A program made the translations under genes and the position numbers. The notes under the pieces are model-generated. The model was not told the DNA's origin and did not search any database. It worked only from the letters and a program-made list of their open reading frames with translations. Positions 8,190-16,739 of a DNA stretch of 38,741 nt are shown in pieces; within the stretch, counting starts at the first letter, position 1; each line of letters starts with the position of its first letter. Source of the DNA: Candidatus Hydrogenedentota bacterium (GTDB taxonomy: Bacteria; Hydrogenedentota; Hydrogenedentia; Hydrogenedentales; JAEUWI01); NCBI GenBank assembly GCA_016182605.1, contig JACPGE010000022.1:1-38741 (forward strand), given 5' to 3'.

Positions 8190-10238
8190 ATGCCAATAGA
8201 TCTGCCGTGGCCCGATTTCAGCGCCCTTGCCTCTCCCCTCGCCCAGCTCGCCGCCCTCTCCCGATACTACGGCGCCAACCCCGACTTCGTCCTGGCCGGT
8301 GGCGGCAACACCTCGGTGAAGATCGGTGATCGTCTGGAAGTTAAAGCGAGTGGTTACCCGCTCAGCGTGATTCAGGAAGAGGGCTTTGTCGCCCTCGATC
8401 GCCCCGCGCTGGACGCCCTTTTGGAAGCGGCCTTTTCCGACGACGTGGACACGCGTGAAGAGCAGTTCAAACAGGCCATCATGGCTGCGCGCATCGAACC
8501 CGGCAAAGGGCAGCGCCCCTCCGTGGAGTGTGTGCTTCACCACCTCATGCCTGGCCAGTTCGTCGTGCATACCCACGCCACCCAGGTGAACATGCTCACC
8601 TGCAATACCGGCGGTCAGGCCCGCGCGGCGGAATGCTTCGGCGATACCCTCCTCTGGCTGCCTTACGTCACCCCCGGCTACATCCTCTCCAAGGAACTGC
8701 AAACCGCCCTGGCCGCCTATCGCCAGGCCACGGGCAAAAACGCCCCCGAGGCCGTCTTCATGGAGAACCATGGACTCATCGTGAGCGGCGACACCCCGGA
8801 AGAAATCCGCGATCGCACCAACAGTATCCTGGCCGTTATCCAGAAAAAAATCGACGAGTCCGCTCCCGCGCCCTTTGGCGCTGTGACGCTTCTCGACGAT
8901 CCCGCCCGCAAGGCCCTGGTCATGCGCATCGCTCCTGCATTGCGAGGTCTCCTGGCCGACGAAATCGGCCCCAAGCTGGTGCGCTACTGCGATGCGCCGC
9001 TCTCGCTCGCACTGGCCGGGGGTGCCGACGGAAAAGCCACCGCCCTGGGCGGACCCCTCATCCCCGATCAAATCGTCTACTGCAAGTCCTTCCCATGCTG
9101 GATTGCGGTGGATCCCAATGCAGACGACGCAACGCTCCTCGCCGCACTGAAAAGTGCCGTCCTCCAATACGAGGATACCTGCGGCTACCTGCCCATGGTC
9201 ATCGTGGTGGAACAAGTGGGTATCTTCCTGGCCGGGGATGCCGCCAAGGGCGCCGAGACAATCCGCGAAGTCTATTACGACGCGCTCCGTATCATGGCGG
9301 GAGCCCGCCAACTGGGCGGCATTCAATACATGACCAAGGCGGACCGCGACTTCATCGAAAGTTGGGAAGTCGAACGCTACCGCCGGCTCATCGCCGCGGG
9401 CAGCGGCGGCCAGCAGCGTCTTCAACGCAAGGTCGCGCTCATCACCGGTGCGGCGCAGGGCTTCGGCCTCGGCATTGCCGAGCGTGTCGTGCGCCAGGGC
9501 GCCCACGTGGTCATTGCCGATGTCAATGCCAACGGCGCCGCCAAAGCGGCCAGCGGCATCTGCGCCGTCTCCGGAAGCGGCATGGCCGTGGGTGTTGGCG
9601 TGGACGTGCGCGATGGCGCCGCAGTGCACGAGGCCGTTTACCGGGCCGTGCGCCAATTCGGCGGGCTCGATCTCGTCATCCCCAACGCCGGGGTGCTCCG
9701 TGCGGGCAGCGTGAAGTCCCTCCCCGAAACGGATTTCGAACTGGTCACCGATATCAATTACAAAGGCTACTTCAATTGCGTGCAGCAAACGGCGCCCGTC
9801 ATGGCCATGCAGCACAAGGCCTGTCCCCATGGCTGGACCGACATCATCCAGATCAATTCCAAGTCGGGGCTCGAAGGCTCCAACCGCAACGGCGCCTATG
9901 CGGGCAGCAAGTTCGGCGGCATAGGCCTGACCCAGTCCTTCGCACTGGAACTCGTCGAGGATCACATCAAGGTCAACGCCATCTGCCCGGGCAACTTTCT
10001 CGATGGCCCGCTCTGGTCCGATCCGGACAACGGGCTCTTCGTGCAATACCTGCGCAGTGGCAAGGTGCCGGGCGCAAAGACCGTGGAAGATGTGCGCAAG
10101 GCCTATGAAGCCAAAGTCCCCATGGGGCGCGGTTGCACGCCGGACGACATTATCAAGGCGATCCTCTATCTCGTGGATCAGGAATATGAGACCGGTCAGG
10201 CCCTGCCGGTGACCGGTGGCCAGATCATGCTCTCCTGA
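8190..10238 (+). CDS. Bifunctional class II aldolase / short-chain dehydrogenase
   Basis: A 682-residue fusion. The ATG at 8190 has GGAG 8 bases upstream. Residues about 1-250 form a class II aldolase/adducin domain: GGGNTSVK (phosphate-binding loop), HTHATQVN and ENHGLIVSG supply the metal-binding histidines. A linker region to about residue 410 includes QYEDTCGYLPMVIVVEQVG. Residues about 412-682 are a short-chain dehydrogenase: TGAAQGFGLG cofactor loop, NAGVL, Ser in INSKSG and the YAGSK active site, ending VTGGQIMLS. Such fusions are known as rhamnulose-1-phosphate aldolase/lactaldehyde dehydrogenase (RhaEW) and as sorbitol-6-phosphate dehydrogenase-like proteins. The aldolase would cleave a ketose 1-phosphate and the dehydrogenase oxidise a product or a polyol. 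Its stop lies only 6 bases from the stop of the convergent gene. Confidence 0.8.
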   Translation: MPIDLPWPDFSALASPLAQLAALSRYYGANPDFVLAGGGNTSVKIGDRLEVKASGYPLSVIQEEGFVALDRPALDALLEAAFSDDVDTREEQFKQAIMAARIEPGKGQRPSVECVLHHLMPGQFVVHTHATQVNMLTCNTGGQARAAECFGDTLLWLPYVTPGYILSKELQTALAAYRQATGKNAPEAVFMENHGLIVSGDTPEEIRDRTNSILAVIQKKIDESAPAPFGAVTLLDDPARKALVMRIAPALRGLLADEIGPKLVRYCDAPLSLALAGGADGKATALGGPLIPDQIVYCKSFPCWIAVDPNADDATLLAALKSAVLQYEDTCGYLPMVIVVEQVGIFLAGDAAKGAETIREVYYDALRIMAGARQLGGIQYMTKADRDFIESWEVERYRRLIAAGSGGQQRLQRKVALITGAAQGFGLGIAERVVRQGAHVVIADVNANGAAKAASGICAVSGSGMAVGVGVDVRDGAAVHEAVYRAVRQFGGLDLVIPNAGVLRAGSVKSLPETDFELVTDINYKGYFNCVQQTAPVMAMQHKACPHGWTDIIQINSKSGLEGSNRNGAYAGSKFGGIGLTQSFALELVEDHIKVNAICPGNFLDGPLWSDPDNGLFVQYLRSGKVPGAKTVEDVRKAYEAKVPMGRGCTPDDIIKAILYLVDQEYETGQALPVTGGQIMLS

Positions 10239-10244
10239 GCACCC

Positions 10245-12491
10245 CTACAACGCACTCAATTTCAACAGCCTGGTTTCTCCGGCCTTCAGCTTGAGGACCA
10301 GGCTGTTCGTTTGCGGCCAGCCCACCGCCGGATCCAACAGATCCTCGATCGAAAAGATCGCTCCGAGATCCAGTATGTATTCTCCCGCATTCCGCGCGTG
10401 AAGCGCCATGTAGGGACCGCGCTTCTGAAACGAAATATTCTTCTCGGGGGAGATCGGCGCGATATAGGACGGCGTATCCAAAATTTGCAGTACCTCCCGG
10501 AGCAGGGCTACGTTCAGATCCGGTTCCGCGATGTAGACGCTCGTCCAGCCTTCGTCCATCGTGCGTATGGCCACACTCACCTTGCCGCTCGCCGCGTACT
10601 GACAGATCCCGTCACACGCCTCATCGTCCACATAGAAAAGCCGCGGCCACGGCACCGCTTCGCCAATCTTCTGGCCCTTCAACAGCCACGCGCTTCCCCC
10701 CAGCGTGTACACCGAACCTGCCGTGCGCTGCTCCTCCTCCTCCAATACCTTCATTCGCACGATCTCACCGATCTGGTCGATCGACGCTGTCTCCTTCACC
10801 AACCCGGGCGCGTAATGCCAGATGGCACTCGCCTGCTCCCGTGCCATCCGCGCGTGTATCTCCTTCCGCTGAGATTCACTCAAGACGAGCGCATTCACAA
10901 ACAAATATATGGGCGCTTCCGTGGTGCGGTTCTCTACAAAATCCTGAAGCAGACAATGTTCCACCGCCAATCCCGCCTGCGACGCCGCATCGCGCGGACC
11001 CGTTATCAACTGGCGCCGCTGCACATCGCTCAGACCCAACGCCGCCATCGATCCCTCGTCGTAAAGCACCATCAGATCGGGCCCCTCGGGCGCAGGTTCT
11101 ACCCTAGCGCCCTCTTCGGACACGACGGCTTCCGCGGGCACTTCCGAAACGGCCAAATCCACCGGCGGGGAAATGATCCGCACCGCGCGATCCAGATTCT
11201 CGAAAGACGTCCACTGCGCCTCGTCGATATAGGCGCCCTCGCCCTGCACGTCGGTCCAGATGCCGGTTCCAAAGGCAAGCGCGGCAAAGGCCACGTTTCT
11301 CCGTTGTACGTTGAATATATCTTCTGCGCGAATCCCCTTCAGGCGCTCAAACTGTTGCGTCTCCGCATTGAATTGAATGCCGGTGCGCGTGTCCTCCACC
11401 AGGTACCATTGCTTATCGTTGTACCCCATGGAATGCAGAGGCAGCGCCGGACCACCGCTGCCCCCCACGCCGCGATCCACTTCGGTCATGGGCGCAAGAA
11501 ATCCGTCCAGCGTGCTCTCCATCAACAAACTCAGATTGAGCTGGCCGTCGTCCAGGCCGGTCTTCTCCAGGGGAAAGCCACACGCGGCAATCACGGGTAC
11601 GGACTGATTGAATGCGCCCTGAAGCTGCCCGGCAAGACCCGCTACCAGGTCGGATAAATGGCTGCTCAGGAACAGGCGCGCATCCCGCACGGGAATGGGC
11701 GCCAGCACCTGCCCGGACAGGGCTTCCTCGGTTGCGGCCGCGCGTATGCTCTGTAGTTTCGCCGTATTCAGCGCAGCCTCCGCGGATCCCCAGTGTTCGC
11801 GCAGGGCCTCGTCCGAAGCGTATCGGTTCTGTAGCCAGGCCTGAAACGCAGCCTCGATATCCGCCGGCGCTTCGGCCTCGCCCAGTTCCCAGCCCCAGCC
11901 ATTCTCCGTGTTCCCCAGCAGTATCATCCCGGAAAGCCGCAGTGTGGTGCCGGCCAGACCTGCCGCAAGCCGCTGAAAATTCGCCCCGCATTGCGCAATC
12001 CAGGCCTCGCTGAACACCGCCAAAGCCCCCGCGTTCTCCACGCTTCCCGCCTCGGGTACAAGCTTGAGGGCCAACTGAAAGCTGGCCTCCGGGAACGCCT
12101 TTCCATAAGCGTCCAGTTCTGCCAGCGCTTCCGGCGTGGGCGCGTCCGCACGCGAAAGTTCTACCGTGACGGCAAATTGCTCCACTCCATGTTCGGACGC
12201 AAGTTGCCACTGTGCTTTCCGGGCCTCGTTGGCAGTCCCGGCCCGGCGCACCCACAACAGCCCCTTCGCCGGCGTCTTCCCCTCCGGCAGGGGCTCCGGA
12301 TCTCCCACTTCAGCTACGGCGCCTTTCGGGGCCTCGGCCACCTTCTTCTCCGACGCTCCCGTGGGCAATATCATCGGCGGCGCCAGCAAGCGTGCCGTCA
12401 GGATGCCGGCGCCCCCGCCCACCAGCACGAAGAGCGCGGCCACGGCGATAAACTTTACGATTGCGTACCGATCTTCTCGTTCCATGCTCAT
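10245..12491 (-). CDS. Membrane-anchored GH42-like protein with beta-galactosidase trimerisation-like domain
   Basis: A 748-residue protein with one N-terminal membrane segment (about residues 12-36, FIAVAALFVLVGGGAGILTA) and a Pro/Lys-rich linker, so most of it is outside the inner membrane. The segment FQAWLQNRYASDEALREHWG matches the part of GH42-type enzymes that follows the acid/base motif. Just before it, where GH42 enzymes have Asn-Glu, this protein reads GNTENGWGWELG. A later region (DLMVLYDEGSMAALGLSDVQ through IYLFVNALVLSES) resembles the trimerisation/glutamine-amidotransferase-like domain of beta-galactosidases. A beta-sandwich C-terminus ends in LVLKLKAGETRLLKLSAL. It may be a hydrolase or a catalytically degenerate sugar-binding protein. 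The start overlaps the stop of the upstream glycosyltransferase as ATGA, so the two are translationally coupled. Confidence 0.6.
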   Translation of the reverse strand: MSMEREDRYAIVKFIAVAALFVLVGGGAGILTARLLAPPMILPTGASEKKVAEAPKGAVAEVGDPEPLPEGKTPAKGLLWVRRAGTANEARKAQWQLASEHGVEQFAVTVELSRADAPTPEALAELDAYGKAFPEASFQLALKLVPEAGSVENAGALAVFSEAWIAQCGANFQRLAAGLAGTTLRLSGMILLGNTENGWGWELGEAEAPADIEAAFQAWLQNRYASDEALREHWGSAEAALNTAKLQSIRAAATEEALSGQVLAPIPVRDARLFLSSHLSDLVAGLAGQLQGAFNQSVPVIAACGFPLEKTGLDDGQLNLSLLMESTLDGFLAPMTEVDRGVGGSGGPALPLHSMGYNDKQWYLVEDTRTGIQFNAETQQFERLKGIRAEDIFNVQRRNVAFAALAFGTGIWTDVQGEGAYIDEAQWTSFENLDRAVRIISPPVDLAVSEVPAEAVVSEEGARVEPAPEGPDLMVLYDEGSMAALGLSDVQRRQLITGPRDAASQAGLAVEHCLLQDFVENRTTEAPIYLFVNALVLSESQRKEIHARMAREQASAIWHYAPGLVKETASIDQIGEIVRMKVLEEEEQRTAGSVYTLGGSAWLLKGQKIGEAVPWPRLFYVDDEACDGICQYAASGKVSVAIRTMDEGWTSVYIAEPDLNVALLREVLQILDTPSYIAPISPEKNISFQKRGPYMALHARNAGEYILDLGAIFSIEDLLDPAVGWPQTNSLVLKLKAGETRLLKLSAL

Positions 12492-13828
12492 ACGCTGCTC
12501 TCGCCTGCATTGCCGAATTGCACGGCCAGCCAGCCGCCGTAATCTGCCCGCGCACCGGTCGCTTCCGCTGGAAAAATCTTCTCTGCATAAAAGGTCACCG
12601 GCGTCCCGCGGACCTCCAACACCACATGGCCCTCATCCGTCGTGGACAACTCCGCGATGGTGGCACCGTCCTGTACCACGCGCACCTGTGTGGCGCCGAG
12701 GGCGGGATGCGCGTTTACATGAAGGATGTTTAATGATCGCGTTTCCGGGACCAGCGTGGCCAAACTGCTGATCGGGCGCACCCGCTGACCCCGGACGGTC
12801 ACTTCACCGTACCAGCCCGATTGTGGCAGTTCTACCGGCGGACAGAAAAGCGGGTGACGCCGTAAGAGTTTCCGGTACTGGCCGCGCGCGTTTCCAGCAA
12901 CTCCCGGGAGGTTGCGGCCCCGCAGCAACGGCCGCAATTGAAGCACCGTCGCCAGCCAGGCCTTCGCATGGGCCAGTACCCGCCAGTACTCCCCATCGAT
13001 CACGCTGCGGCCCACGGCCTTCAACTCTCCGAGGACAAGATAGGGCGCTGCCATGACCAGGAGCCCCATGGGAAAATTGCGCAGTACCAGCCAGAAGCGG
13101 TTGCGCGTGTTCAGATAGTACTTGTACCGCGCGCGCGCACCGCTCCCATAGGTTGCACTGAATTTGTGATGCACCACCGCCCCGGGGGTGGAGACGATAC
13201 GGTAGCCGCAGTCCCAAATGCGCAGTCCGAGGTCCACATCGTCCAGGTAAATCTCGAATCGCTCGGGGAGAAGCCCCGCCTGACGCAATGCCGCACTGCG
13301 AATGAACATCGCCCCGCCGCACACCGCCGCCACCTCCTGGGGGCTGTTCCAGGCCTCGCCGTCGAGCCGGCCGATTCCCATATCCCAACTGCCGCCAATG
13401 ATAGAGCAGGTGATCCCCACGGAATTCAAGATCTGCGGCTCGCTGAAGAGCACCATCTTGGGGGCGAGCGCGCCCACCGTGGAATCGGATTCCGCCGCGC
13501 ACACTAGGCAGGCAATGGCATCTGGCGCAATGGCCGTGTCGTTGTTCAACAGGAAGATGTAGTCCGCGCCCGCATCCAGTGCCCGGCGCATCCCCACATT
13601 GTTACCCCCGGACCACCCCAGATTGCCGCCACAGGACACGATCTCCACCCGGGAATCGTGGCCGTATCGCGATTGCACGAACGCCACCGATTCGTCCGTG
13701 CTGCCGTTGTCCAAGAGCCAAAACCGGCAATGGGCATACGTGGAGGCCAGCAGGGAATCGTAACAGGCTTCCAGATGCTCCAGGCCGTTCCAGTTGATCA
13801 CAAGGACATAGACGGAGGGGGTGTTCAT
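12488..13828 (-). CDS. GT2 family glycosyltransferase (rhamnosyltransferase-like)
   Basis: A 446-residue protein. The ATG at 13828 places the first beta strand (VYVLVINWNGLEHLEACYDS) at the N-terminus as usual for GT-A enzymes; 28 extra upstream residues in the open frame look non-coding. Motifs: FWLLDNGSTDES (nucleotide binding), LLNNDTAI (DxD-like metal site), GGAMFIRSAALRQAGLLPE and YLDDVDLGLRIWDCGYR, with VHHKFSATYG following, all typical of cytoplasmic GT2 enzymes that add deoxyhexoses to cell-surface glycans. A membrane-proximal hydrophobic segment (GLLVMAAPYLVLGELKA) follows at about 290, then a beta-rich C-terminal extension of about 100 residues. It overlaps the downstream membrane-anchored GH42-like gene by four bases. 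Confidence 0.85.
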   Translation of the reverse strand: MNTPSVYVLVINWNGLEHLEACYDSLLASTYAHCRFWLLDNGSTDESVAFVQSRYGHDSRVEIVSCGGNLGWSGGNNVGMRRALDAGADYIFLLNNDTAIAPDAIACLVCAAESDSTVGALAPKMVLFSEPQILNSVGITCSIIGGSWDMGIGRLDGEAWNSPQEVAAVCGGAMFIRSAALRQAGLLPERFEIYLDDVDLGLRIWDCGYRIVSTPGAVVHHKFSATYGSGARARYKYYLNTRNRFWLVLRNFPMGLLVMAAPYLVLGELKAVGRSVIDGEYWRVLAHAKAWLATVLQLRPLLRGRNLPGVAGNARGQYRKLLRRHPLFCPPVELPQSGWYGEVTVRGQRVRPISSLATLVPETRSLNILHVNAHPALGATQVRVVQDGATIAELSTTDEGHVVLEVRGTPVTFYAEKIFPAEATGARADYGGWLAVQFGNAGESSV

Positions 13829-13926
13829 GACGCGGCGAGTATAGCACTGGCCCCAGCCGGTTTGAAACCGCGCCTGCCGCGGGCGCATAGTATCCGCTTC
13901 AAGCCCACCCACGGAGTGCTGCTGTC

Positions 13927-14085
13927 ATGGGAATTCTGCGTGCGATTGTCTGCATCCTTCTGCCGCCCCTGGCCGTCGTCGACAAAGGCTGCGGCTCCTT
14001 CCTGATCGTACTGGTCCTCACCTTGTGTGCTTGGCTCCCCGGTGTAATTGCAGCCCTCATCATTTGCACCCGTGTCGAGGAGTAA
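13927..14085 (+). CDS. UPF0057/Pmp3 (YqaE-like) small membrane protein
   Basis: A 52-residue protein, MGILRAIVCILLPPLAVVDK then GCGSFLIVLVLTL, CAWLPGVIAALIICTRVEE. This matches the Pmp3/YqaE family throughout: N-terminal M-G-x-x-R-x-I, the ILPPL motif at the end of the first membrane segment, the conserved KG pair in the loop, the LPG motif opening the second membrane segment and a short charged tail. Family members are two-helix plasma-membrane proteins linked to membrane potential and salt or stress tolerance in yeast and plants; the bacterial role is unclear. A GGAG lies 9 bases before the ATG. It is followed 10 bases later by the SRPBCC gene, so the two probably share a message. Confidence 0.85.
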   Translation: MGILRAIVCILLPPLAVVDKGCGSFLIVLVLTLCAWLPGVIAALIICTRVEE

Positions 14086-14095
14086 AGGCATTCCC

Positions 14096-14581
14096 GTGGC
14101 GTCCAAAGCAAAGGTGGATATTTCGGGATGGTACAAGGTTCCCCGCGCCTGGGTGTGGCGGCTGGTATCCGACCGTGACGTATTGGCGGCCTGGCTGCTG
14201 CCCAATGATTTCGAGCCGGTGGCCGGCCGGCACTTCCAGTTCCAGGGCGAGCCCACCAGGAAGTGGCGCGGCTTCATCGAATGCGAGGTGCTGGAACTCG
14301 TCCCCGAAAAGCGCCTTGTCCTATCCTGGCGCGAAATGCCCCACCACACCCCCTCCAAAGTCTCCTTCCTTATCACCGAATCCACCCAGAATGATTTCAG
14401 GCTGCGTCTGCTCCATGAAGGCTTCGACCATACCATGGGCTTGCTCAATGGATTGTTCTACCGGCAACGCTATCAGACCGGTTGGCGGCGTCATTTCAAG
14501 TTGCACATCCCCAAGATAATCGAACACTGGCAGCAACACGGGGAGCAGGCCCCGCTCGAAGGCGTCATCGAGAAACCGTGA
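14096..14581 (+). CDS. SRPBCC (AHSA1/START-like) domain protein
   Basis: A 161-residue protein. The start is uncertain: the GTG at 14096 is preceded by AAAGG at about 7 bases and by the stop of the Pmp3-like gene, while an ATG at 14048 would overlap that gene. The sequence follows the Bet v1/AHSA1 helix-grip fold: KVDISGWYKVPRAWVWRLVS, AAWLLPNDFEPVAGRHFQFQ, ECEVLELVPEKRLVLSW, FLITES, LRLLHEGFD and a final long helix with GWRRHFKLHIPKIIEHW. The VWRLVSDRDVLAAWL segment is the standard x-VW-x-x-x-T-x-x-x-x-x-x-W helix. Members bind small hydrophobic ligands or act as Hsp90 co-chaperone-like or detoxification proteins; no ligand can be named here. Confidence 0.8.
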   Translation: MASKAKVDISGWYKVPRAWVWRLVSDRDVLAAWLLPNDFEPVAGRHFQFQGEPTRKWRGFIECEVLELVPEKRLVLSWREMPHHTPSKVSFLITESTQNDFRLRLLHEGFDHTMGLLNGLFYRQRYQTGWRRHFKLHIPKIIEHWQQHGEQAPLEGVIEKP

Positions 14582-14677
14582 GCCTATTGCACCGCCCCCC
14601 CACACCTGTGCTAGGCTGTCTGAAGAGAATTCATAGGTATGGATTCGCCGCACAACTGTTGGGAGCTAGTCTTAACC

Positions 14678-14785
14678 ATGAGCGTTCTTGATATCATCCT
14701 CGATTTTTTTTCGCAGATCAGTGGTCTGTCCCAGGTGATTAGCCTGGTAATCAGCCTCCTCTCCTTCTTCGGCATCGTCATCTGA
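14678..14785 (+). CDS. Unrecognised 35-residue hydrophobic peptide
   Basis: The frame reads MSVLDIILDFFSQISGLSQV then ISLVISLLSFFGIVI. It would be a single membrane helix or amphipathic peptide. GGGAG lies 12 bases before the ATG, a slightly long spacing. A strong bidirectional terminator follows about 50 bases downstream, as expected for a real monocistronic unit. It shares the start pattern M-[ST]-[VI]-LD-I/A-I with another tiny frame on the opposite strand at 15044-15145. No family is recognised; small hydrophobic frames can arise by chance, so confidence is limited. Confidence 0.45.
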   Translation: MSVLDIILDFFSQISGLSQVISLVISLLSFFGIVI

Positions 14786-14835
14786 CACACGCCGCAAGAT
14801 CGGTCGTTCCCCTGCCGGGGTACGCGCGCAAATAG

Positions 14836-14870
14836 AAAAACGCCCCGCAGTTCACGGGGCGTTCTTTTTT
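14836..14870. terminator. Bidirectional rho-independent terminator
   Basis: A 9-bp stem (AACGCCCCG, 14839-14847, pairing with CGGGGCGTT, 14855-14863) is flanked by AAAAA on the left and TCTTTTTT on the right, so it can terminate both strands. It sits between the two convergent micro-genes at 14678-14785 and 15044-15145. Confidence 0.85.
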
Positions 14871-14896
14871 AGCTTTGCATTGCTTCGGTTTGAACA

Positions 14897-14926
14897 CGCC
14901 GGCTACCACGAGGGAGTACGCCGGCG
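14897..14926. other. Stem-loop without T-tract
   Basis: CGCCGGCTAC (14897-14906) pairs with GTACGCCGGCG (14916-14926) apart from one bulged base, with a 9-base loop. It lies between the bidirectional terminator and the minus-strand micro-gene. No poly-T follows on either strand, so its role is open. The rest of 14786-15043 shows no gene. Confidence 0.4.
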
Positions 14927-15043
14927 ACGTTACTTCATACCCGTCCGCCTCCCGGCCGGGGCGCGTCCATGGCAACCCGCAACCGCGAAACGGAAATCCG
15001 ATTCGGGGTGTATCGCAGGGGGGCAGGCGATTGGCGGTGTGGG

Positions 15044-15145
15044 CTAGATGCCTTCAAAAAAGCCCAGGAAGGCGGCGCCAATAATAAATACCAAGATGCC
15101 CGCTGCAACGAAAAATCCTTCAACTATGGCATCAAGAATGGTCAT
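15044..15145 (-). CDS. Unrecognised 33-residue hydrophobic peptide
   Basis: The frame reads MTILDAIVEGFFVAAGILVF then IIGAAFLGFFEGI and stops. GGGAG lies 7-11 bases before the ATG, an ideal ribosome site. It has one membrane helix with small-residue spacing (G-x3-4-G/A patterns: EGFFVAAGILVFIIGAAF) that would suit helix packing. The gene is transcribed toward the terminator at 14836-14870. Its start resembles the 35-residue peptide encoded convergently. No family is recognised; a small membrane regulator, a toxin-like peptide or an accessory subunit are all possible. Confidence 0.55.
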   Translation of the reverse strand: MTILDAIVEGFFVAAGILVFIIGAAFLGFFEGI

Positions 15146-15278
15146 GTCTGTTCTCCCGGCTGAATCGTTGATAGTTCCTGAAAACGCTCAGGGAAATTAG
15201 CATTTCCAGTGTCTGGAATACAAGCTTCGCGTTCGGCTTTTCCCGACCGCACTCCGGACCCGCCGCACGGGTTCGCCT

Positions 15279-16727
15279 TCACGCAATCAAATCGTGCACC
15301 ACGTTGCCATGAACATCCGTCAGCCGGAAGTCCCGCCCCGCAAAGCGGTAAGTCAACTTCAGGTGATCGACCCCAAGCAGATGCAATATGGTCGCCTGAA
15401 TGTCGTGCACGTGCACCGGCTTCTCGACGATATGGAACCCCAGATCGTCGGTCGCGCCATAGGTCTGGCCCTGCTTCACCCCCCCACCCGCCATCCACAT
15501 CGTGAACGCCTGGGGATGGTGATCCCGCCCCATGCTCCGCCCCAAGGCCGCACTCGACTCCACCATCGGTGTCCGCCCAAACTCGCCCCCCCAGATCACC
15601 AGGGTCTCGTCCAGCAGCCCGCGCTGTTTCAAATCCTGAATCAATGCAGCGCAGGCCTGGTCCGTCTGGCCGCATTTCGCGCGCAGCCCACCGGCCACGT
15701 CGCTGTGGTGATCCCAACTGCCGTGATAACAATTGATGAAGCGCACGCCCCGCTCAACCAGCCGTCGCGCCAGCAGGCAATTGTTCGCAAAGGAGGCTTT
15801 TCCGGGTTCGGCCCCATACATCGCCAGAGTCTCCGCAGACTCGCTCTTGAGATCCATCAACTCGGGCGCGCTGCTCTGCATGCGGTAGGCCAGTTCATAG
15901 GCCTGTATGCGGCCAAGAATTTCCGGGTCGCCTAGGCGCGCCAATTGCACCCGGTTCAGCGCGTTCACCGCATCGATTGTTTCCGCCTGAATCGCCGCGT
16001 TGATCCCGCCCGGATTGCTCACGTTCAGAATCGGGTCACCCTGTCCGCGGAAGGGCACACCCTGATGCTCCGTTGGCAAGAAACCACAGCCCCAGTTGCT
16101 CGCGCCCGCGCTCGTGCTGTCGCCCGAATTCAGCACGACAAACGAGGGAAGATCCGTCGCGTCGTTGCCCAGCCCGTAACTCACCCACGACCCCATGCTG
16201 GGCCGCCCCTGCAATGCCGATCCAGTATTGAGGAAGAGTTCCGCGGGCGCATGATTAAATTGATCCGTGCGCACTGACTTGATGATGGCCAGGTCATCCA
16301 CCACGCGGGAGAGATGGGGCAGCAGTTCCGACAACTCTGCGCCGCTCTGGCCATACCGCTGAAACTTGAAACGAGACGCCATCAGCGCCGCGTCAGGCTG
16401 AATAAACGCATAGCGCTGGTCCTTCACCACCTCGGCGGGTACGGGCTGCCCGTCATATTTCTCCAGCGTGGGCTTCCGATCGAAAAGGTCGAGTTGACTG
16501 GGAGCCCCGGCCATGAAGAGATAGATCACATGCTTCGCACGCACCGGAAAGTGCGGCTGCCCAAGCAGTGCCGTGCCCGTGTTCGCCAGGGCCGGCGTGG
16601 AACCGGCAAGCAGAGAGGCAAGCGCTATCTTACCCACGCCCACGCCGCACTCCGCAAAGAAATGCCGGCGCGTGATTCCCAATCCCGGCCCTGCGTGCGC
16701 CCCGCATCGTGAATGCTTGTTATGCAT
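15279..16727 (-). CDS. DUF1501 protein, Tat-exported, sulfatase/alkaline-phosphatase-like fold
   Basis: A 482-residue protein with a twin-arginine signal (TRRHFFAECG, Arg20-Arg21, followed by a hydrophobic stretch VGKIALASLLAGSTPALA). The mature part has the DUF1501 signatures: AKHVIYLFMAGAPSQLDLFD, YDGQPVP, VRTDQFNHAPAELFLNTG, GSWVSYGLG, LPSFVVLNSG and WGGEFGRTP near the C-terminus, with the conserved HHP (GRDHHPQAFTMWMAGGG). DUF1501 proteins are abundant in Planctomycetes and their relatives, are usually encoded next to PSCyt1/DUF1549/DUF1553 proteins, and are related to the sulfatase/phosphatase superfamily. Substrates are unknown. The gene begins 12 bases after the stop of its partner and is surely co-transcribed with it. 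Confidence 0.9.
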   Translation of the reverse strand: MHNKHSRCGAHAGPGLGITRRHFFAECGVGVGKIALASLLAGSTPALANTGTALLGQPHFPVRAKHVIYLFMAGAPSQLDLFDRKPTLEKYDGQPVPAEVVKDQRYAFIQPDAALMASRFKFQRYGQSGAELSELLPHLSRVVDDLAIIKSVRTDQFNHAPAELFLNTGSALQGRPSMGSWVSYGLGNDATDLPSFVVLNSGDSTSAGASNWGCGFLPTEHQGVPFRGQGDPILNVSNPGGINAAIQAETIDAVNALNRVQLARLGDPEILGRIQAYELAYRMQSSAPELMDLKSESAETLAMYGAEPGKASFANNCLLARRLVERGVRFINCYHGSWDHHSDVAGGLRAKCGQTDQACAALIQDLKQRGLLDETLVIWGGEFGRTPMVESSAALGRSMGRDHHPQAFTMWMAGGGVKQGQTYGATDDLGFHIVEKPVHVHDIQATILHLLGVDHLKLTYRFAGRDFRLTDVHGNVVHDLIA

Positions 16728-16739
16728 GTACCTTTTTCT

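Noticed and set aside
7926-10046. 706-codon open frame on the minus strand opposite the aldolase-SDR fusion
   Set aside because: It is the antisense shadow of a clearly recognised gene with intact motifs, and its translation shows no known family.
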